In this document: positions 6,701-8,536 of the stretch, one piece after another
How positions within the stretch are numbered: the stretch's first letter is position 1
Layout of the letters: every line of letters starts with the position of its first letter
Assembly: GCA_900754745.1 (NCBI GenBank)
Contig: CAAEEB010000002.1
Location: 1 to 8,536 of the forward strand
Length of the DNA stretch: 8,536 bases
Source: an uncultured Collinsella sp.
GTDB taxonomy: Bacteria > Actinomycetota > Coriobacteriia > Coriobacteriales > Coriobacteriaceae
Direction of reading: 5' to 3'
Translations under genes and position numbers: made by a program
Notes under the pieces: generated by a model
Database searches by the model: none
What the model saw: the letters and a program-made list of their open reading frames with translations, nothing else
What the model was told of the DNA's origin: nothing

Positions 6701-7330
6701 GGTGAGACCCTGCACGGCCTCCAGGAACATGCCGCCCAGATCGACATAGCTGCCCCAGTACTCGGCACCGATCTTTTTGGCGTTGCGCATGACCATCATG
6801 ATGGAGATGGGGATGACCGGAACGCAGGCGAGCAGCAGCGCGGCGGGAAGACCCGCCTGGCCCACAAGCAGTACAAACAGCGTGATGGGTGCCAAGCCGG
6901 CAAAGAAGAGCTGCGGCAGGTAACCGCCAAAGTACACCTGGAGTTGCGTGGCGCCCTCGACGCTGGTCTGGACGGCCTCGGCGGTGGGGACGGTCTCGGT
7001 GTAGGAGGGGCCGAGTGCGGTGAGCTTGTCGTAGACGAGCGAGCGCACGCGGCGGACGGCCTCGAACGCGGCCTTGTCGCCGGCGCGTTGGGCCAGGTAG
7101 ATGGAGGCGGCGCGCACGATGATGGCGGCGGCGAGCGGCAAGGCCGTCTGTGCGAGGGCGTCGACGGCGAGCGCGGCGGAAAGGCCGTCCGTGACGATGC
7201 CGCCCAAGATGCGCGCAAACACCCACATTACCGTGATGTTTGCCATGAGCGCGATCCACTTAAACAGGACGCTTGCCATAATGTAGGGCGTTGCCTGCGG
7301 AACCAGGGAGAAGAGCCGCTTCTCGAACAT
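3773..7330 (-). CDS. Fused ABC exporter, two TMD-NBD halves, CydDC-like
   Basis: A 1185-residue inner-membrane exporter containing both halves of an ABC transporter in one chain. Half 1 has membrane helices in about 15-300 and an ATPase with Walker A GESGGGKST (367-375), signature LSGGQ (470-474), Walker B YVFDEA (491-496) and H526. An Ala/Ser/acid-rich linker (about 571-620) follows. Half 2 has membrane segments in about 630-905, Walker A GRSGSGKST (1004-1012), Q1052, signature LSGGE (1108-1112), Walker B ILLDEP (1129-1134) and H1165. The Q-loop glutamine of NBD1 is replaced by threonine (T415). The layout matches fused CydDC exporters, which move cysteine/glutathione and support cytochrome bd assembly, but cydAB are not adjacent, so a drug or peptide exporter remains possible. 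The ATG at 7328-7330 has a perfect AGGAGGT (7334-7340). It is the first gene of an operon with the YgbA-type gene. Confidence 0.93.
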   Translation of the reverse strand: MFEKRLFSLVPQATPYIMASVLFKWIALMANITVMWVFARILGGIVTDGLSAALAVDALAQTALPLAAAIIVRAASIYLAQRAGDKAAFEAVRRVRSLVYDKLTALGPSYTETVPTAEAVQTSVEGATQLQVYFGGYLPQLFFAGLAPITLFVLLVGQAGLPAALLLACVPVIPISIMMVMRNAKKIGAEYWGSYVDLGGMFLEAVQGLTTLKVYQADRSWHERINAESERFRGATMRLLVMQLRSICVMDLVVYMGAALGIIVAALQLASGKIGFDAAFLIVFLSQEFFLPMRRLGSLFHTAMNGMAASRRMFSILDTPEPERGNVELDGRGDIELAGVSYAYGDRTVLDSASATIAHGSLVALVGESGGGKSTLAGIIAGRKGAYRGSVRIGGVELRDVTAASLMRAVTLVPTNGYLFAGTLRDNLLLAQPNATDTELLRALDRTRVAAFVQANGGLDMVINEGGTNLSGGQRQRVCMARALLHDSPIYVFDEATSNVDAASEAAIGEVIASLAGGHTVIVVAHRLSTIVDADQILVLERGRIAEHGTHGELLATAGAYARMWNSQEQLSAYAYAEGDAEDAGAVEAVDGSAACTDGLNGAGSSSAAAAPDSGHARRSAPSIMWRMMGLVRPLVGWLVLAVALGSIGMLTAAFVPAFGAFGLMAALGHNALGLGLVGACAACAVCGIARGPLHYGEQLCNHYIAFRLLAHIRDLVFGALRQLAPAKLEGRGKGELVSLVTSDIELLEVFYAHTISPIAIALVCTAVFEGFLLAVSPELAGIALVAYAVLGVLLPLVSAKACGTTGRQSREGVGKLGAFVLDSLRGASETIQFAGGADRSRALGELTEQVGAVDARLKRRQAASEAAADALILVANLVMLGRALQLVAAGTIDFAAAFVAVFTFVSSFGSVMAVSRLGASLQETLASGTRVLDLLDEQPQCAEVTDGQNVEFAGAAAEHVSFSYVGGAGADDAGQAAGETAASLILDDVTCTFAPGTMTCIMGRSGSGKSTLLKLLMRFWDPTAGAITVSGVDARRINTASLRGHEAYMTQDTHLFCGTVRENLLVARADASDAELLDACQSASLTALIDRLPQGLDTPVAELGDSLSGGERQRIGLARIFLNDAPFILLDEPTSALDALNEAAVMQAVDEFKRRGKTIVLVSHRASTCAFADFSLSVEHGRLS

Positions 7331-7379
7331 GAAACCTCCTATGCCGTAACGGTGCCGGGCGGGGTCCTCGGCAGCCGCT

Positions 7380-7399
7380 TAGTTAGCCAAATACAACTA
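7380..7399. promoter_or_regulatory. Dyad upstream of exporter, possible operator
   Basis: TAGTT (7380-7384) and AACTA (7395-7399) are inverted halves with 10 nt between them, in an AT-rich patch 50-70 nt upstream of the exporter start codon, where a promoter or operator is expected. The half TTAGTTAGCC resembles part of a DtxR/IdeR iron box, but the other half does not match. No regulator can be assigned. Confidence 0.3.
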
Positions 7400-7449
7400 G
7401 AGTAACATCGTGCAGCAGGTAAGTATGCCGAGGGTAATTTTTAGCCGAT

Positions 7450-7492
7450 GAACTGCGTAGAAAGTTCAAAATTGTTGAGTGCAGCGAACTTT
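7450..7492. other. Alternative overlapping stems
   Basis: AAAGTTC (7461-7467) can pair either with GAACT upstream (7450-7454, loop 8) through its AGTTC portion, or with GAACTTT downstream (7486-7492, perfect 7 bp, loop 18). The two are mutually exclusive. This could be an attenuator-like switch in a plus-strand leader, clustered binding sites for a protein, or part of a larger repeat. The evidence is only the complementarity. Confidence 0.3.
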
Positions 7493-7531
7493 GTGGTGGA
7501 CGGAGTGCGGGCGCGATTCTGATCGTGTGCG

Positions 7532-7616
7532 GCCCCGCTCCAAAACGTGTACGTCAGTCTCCAAAACCGATAAAAAATGACATGTTTGGAGGCTGATGTA
7601 CATGTTTGGCTGAGGC
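7532..7616. repeat. 85-bp nested inverted-repeat element, copy 2
   Basis: This is the second copy of the element at 3236-3320, in the same orientation and of exactly the same length. It differs at six positions (7535, 7558, 7571, 7597, 7603 and 7610), five of them C/T transitions. Three stem differences (7558, 7597 and 7603) turn a C-G pair into a U-G wobble in plus-strand RNA, whereas 7535 turns an outer T-A pair into a C-A mismatch. The bulged A of each CCAAAA tract is preserved. It lies in the divergent spacer between the exporter and the LarC2 gene, about 200 bp from either start codon, so here it is not a 3'-end structure of a known gene. Confidence 0.85.
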
Positions 7617-7656
7617 GGTGGAGTGTCGGTTTCTTGCGGACAAGGAAAATCGCGCT

Positions 7657-7691
7657 CATCACGCGCCGTCACACTCGCGCAGCCCGTGATG
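7657..7691. promoter_or_regulatory. CATCACG/CGTGATG dyad before the LarC2 gene
   Basis: A perfect 7-bp inverted repeat, CATCACG (7657-7663) and CGTGATG (7685-7691), with a 21-nt GC-rich spacer that can itself pair through GCGC tracts. It ends 52 nt before the LarC2 start, within the likely promoter region. It may be an operator or a leader hairpin; no family of regulator is recognised. Confidence 0.25.
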
Positions 7692-7727
7692 TGCTAGCGT
7701 TTGGTTGAATAAAACGAGCCCGTGCGG

Positions 7728-7733
7728 AAAGGA
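7728..7733 (+). promoter_or_regulatory. Ribosome binding site deciding the LarC2 start
   Basis: GGAAAGGA ends 10 nt before the ATG at 7744. The alternative in-frame TTG at 7705 has no Shine-Dalgarno sequence in front of it, and the 13 residues it would add match nothing in the family. The ATG is therefore preferred. Confidence 0.7.
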
Positions 7734-7743
7734 TCCGGACCGT

Positions 7744-8229
7744 ATGCAACGTGGAAGTACATCTCCGCTGTCCCGCGAGACCGATGCGCCCGAAACCATC
7801 GTCAAGCTGGAGTGCGACATCGACGATGCGTCGCCCGAGGTACTCGCCTATGCCGCCGACCGCTTGCGCGAGGCGGGCGCCCGCGAAGTGCACTGGCTGC
7901 CTCTCTACTGCAAAAAAGGTCGTCCCGGCTGGCAGCTGCAGGTAATCTGCGCCCGCGAGGACATTGACCGTCTGCAGATGATCATCTTTTTGGAAACCAC
8001 GACCAACGGCATTCGTCGCCAGGTGATGGAACGCGTTTGCCTGCCGCGCCGCTTTGAGCGGGTGGCGACGCCTTGGGGCGAGGCGTCCGTTAAGGTGGCG
8101 ACTCTGCCCGACGGCAGCGAGCGTGCGGCGCCCGAGTACGAGGACTGCGCCCGCCTCGCTTGCGAGCATAACGTGCCGCTCCAGCGCGTGATGCAGGCGG
8201 CACAAGCCGCGGCGCTGCGATTTGAGTAA
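7744..8229 (+). CDS. Stand-alone LarC C-terminal domain (LarC2, DUF111)
   Basis: The 161-residue protein corresponds to only the C-terminal domain of LarC, the nickel-insertion enzyme that finishes the nickel-pincer nucleotide cofactor of lactate racemase and related enzymes. In LarC this domain binds the metal-CTP substrate. Family motifs are LECDIDDASPEVLAYA (22-37), YCKKGRPGWQL (55-65), FLETTTNGIRR (82-92) and APEYEDC (129-135). Full-length LarC is about 400 residues or more; the N-terminal LarC1 part is absent. The upstream 400 bp has no LarC1-like frame, and there is a proper start and ribosome binding site, so this is not a simple frameshifted larC. In Lactobacillus, larC1 and larC2 are joined by programmed frameshifting, which is not the situation here. 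A YfcE-type gene follows 54 nt downstream and may share the transcript. Whether it inserts nickel alone is unknown. Confidence 0.85.
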   Translation: MQRGSTSPLSRETDAPETIVKLECDIDDASPEVLAYAADRLREAGAREVHWLPLYCKKGRPGWQLQVICAREDIDRLQMIIFLETTTNGIRRQVMERVCLPRRFERVATPWGEASVKVATLPDGSERAAPEYEDCARLACEHNVPLQRVMQAAQAAALRFE

Positions 8230-8283
8230 CGCGGCCGGTGGCACGCCACGCCAGCTCCATCAACCCCACCCGAAAGGACCACC

Positions 8284-8536
8284 ATGAAATACCTCATCGC
8301 TTCCGACATTCACGGCTCGGCATATTGGACCGAACGCCTGGTCGCCGCCATCGAGTCCGAGCAGCCCGACCGCATCGTGCTGCTGGGCGACCTGCTCTAC
8401 CACGGCCCGCGCAACGACCTGCCGCGCGACTACGCCCCCAAGTGCGTGATTCCGCTGCTCAACGCCCTGGCCGACCGCATCATCGCGGTGCGCGGCAACT
8501 GCGACGCCGAGGTCGACCAGATGGTGCTCGACTTCC
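8284..8536 (+). CDS. YfcE-type metallophosphoesterase (3' end missing)
   Basis: Only the first 84 residues are inside the window. They show the calcineurin-like metallophosphoesterase pattern: SDIHGS (7-12, with D8 and H10), LLGDLLYHGPRN (33-44, with D36), and VRGNCDAEVDQM (69-80, with N72). The HGPRN and GNCDAEVDQM wording is typical of YfcE phosphodiesterases, which hydrolyse phosphodiester model substrates in vitro and whose physiological substrate is uncertain. The ATG at 8284 has AAAGGA 5 nt upstream (8273-8278). The 54-nt gap after the LarC2 gene holds no terminator-like hairpin with a U-run, so co-transcription is likely. The frame is open to the window end, with no sign of damage. Confidence 0.92.
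   Translation, partial: MKYLIASDIHGSAYWTERLVAAIESEQPDRIVLLGDLLYHGPRNDLPRDYAPKCVIPLLNALADRIIAVRGNCDAEVDQMVLDF

Larger units (their letters stand above)
7331..7743. other. Divergent intergenic region, about 410 bp
   Basis: This spacer separates the minus-strand exporter operon from the plus-strand LarC2 gene and must carry promoters for both. It holds the exporter ribosome binding site, a TAGTT/AACTA dyad (7380-7399), overlapping AGTTC/GAACT stems (7450-7492), the second 85-bp element (7532-7616), a CATCACG/CGTGATG dyad (7657-7691) and the LarC2 ribosome binding site. The part from about 7380 to 7480 is clearly more AT-rich than its surroundings, as expected of promoter DNA. No convincing -35/-10 pair was found. 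Reading frames through it only translate the palindromes. Confidence 0.7.

Noticed and set aside
7378..7400. DtxR/IdeR iron box
   Set aside because: Only one half (TTAGTTAGCC) resembles the consensus, with a missing base, and the other half does not match; kept only as a generic dyad.
6254..7405. 383-residue open frame on the plus strand
   Set aside because: It is antisense to the first half of the exporter and continues through its start and ribosome binding site, with no domain or initiation signal of its own.
3236..7616. CRISPR array or composite transposon bounded by the 85-bp elements
   Set aside because: There are only two copies more than 4 kb apart with ordinary genes between them, no spacers, no transposase and no cas gene; the intervening genes have the same base composition as the rest of the window.
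7705..7743. TTG start extending the LarC2 protein by 13 residues
   Set aside because: There is no ribosome binding site in front of the TTG, while the ATG at 7744 has AAAGGA at workable spacing.
7331..7743. A hidden larC1 reading into larC2 by frameshift
   Set aside because: The upstream spacer has stops, hairpins and no LarC1-like motifs in any frame, and it is too short for that domain.

Overview
The window is a GC-rich stretch of bacterial chromosome. Gene content and style suggest an actinobacterium of the Coriobacteriia, most likely Collinsella or a close relative. Supporting points are short intergenic gaps, AGGAGG-type ribosome binding sites, a fused two-halves ABC exporter, and hairpin-rich spacers between gene blocks. 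The genus is an inference from overall resemblance; no 16S or other marker gene is present.

Layout. (1) Positions 3-2037, plus strand: the 3' end of a histidine operon, hisA (5' end cut off), hisF, hisI and hisE, tightly packed. (2) Positions 2038-2196: a convergent spacer filled almost end to end by three consecutive hairpins. (3) Positions 2197-3108, minus strand: a PHP-family phosphoesterase whose motifs and position fit the histidinol-phosphate phosphatase of the same pathway. (4) Positions 3109-3353: a spacer with a GC-rich hairpin and an 85-bp inverted-repeat element. (5) Positions 3354-7330, minus strand: a two-gene operon of a 1185-residue fused ABC exporter (CydDC-like architecture) and a small cysteine-rich YgbA-type protein, joined by a TAATG stop/start overlap. 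(6) Positions 7331-7743: a divergent spacer of about 410 bp with several dyads and a second copy of the same 85-bp element. (7) Positions 7744-8536, plus strand: a stand-alone LarC C-terminal domain (nickel-pincer cofactor synthesis) and the start of a YfcE-type metallophosphoesterase cut by the window end.

How the genes work together. HisE and HisI process phosphoribosyl-ATP, HisA isomerises ProFAR, and HisF (with HisH, not in the window) makes IGP; the PHP enzyme could carry out the later histidinol-phosphate dephosphorylation. The exporter and YgbA protein are probably translated together and may serve redox, thiol or nitrosative stress. The most unusual features are non-coding: the 85-bp nested inverted repeat present twice (79 of 85 bases identical) and the three-hairpin array after hisE. 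No mobile element, CRISPR array, tRNA or rRNA was seen.
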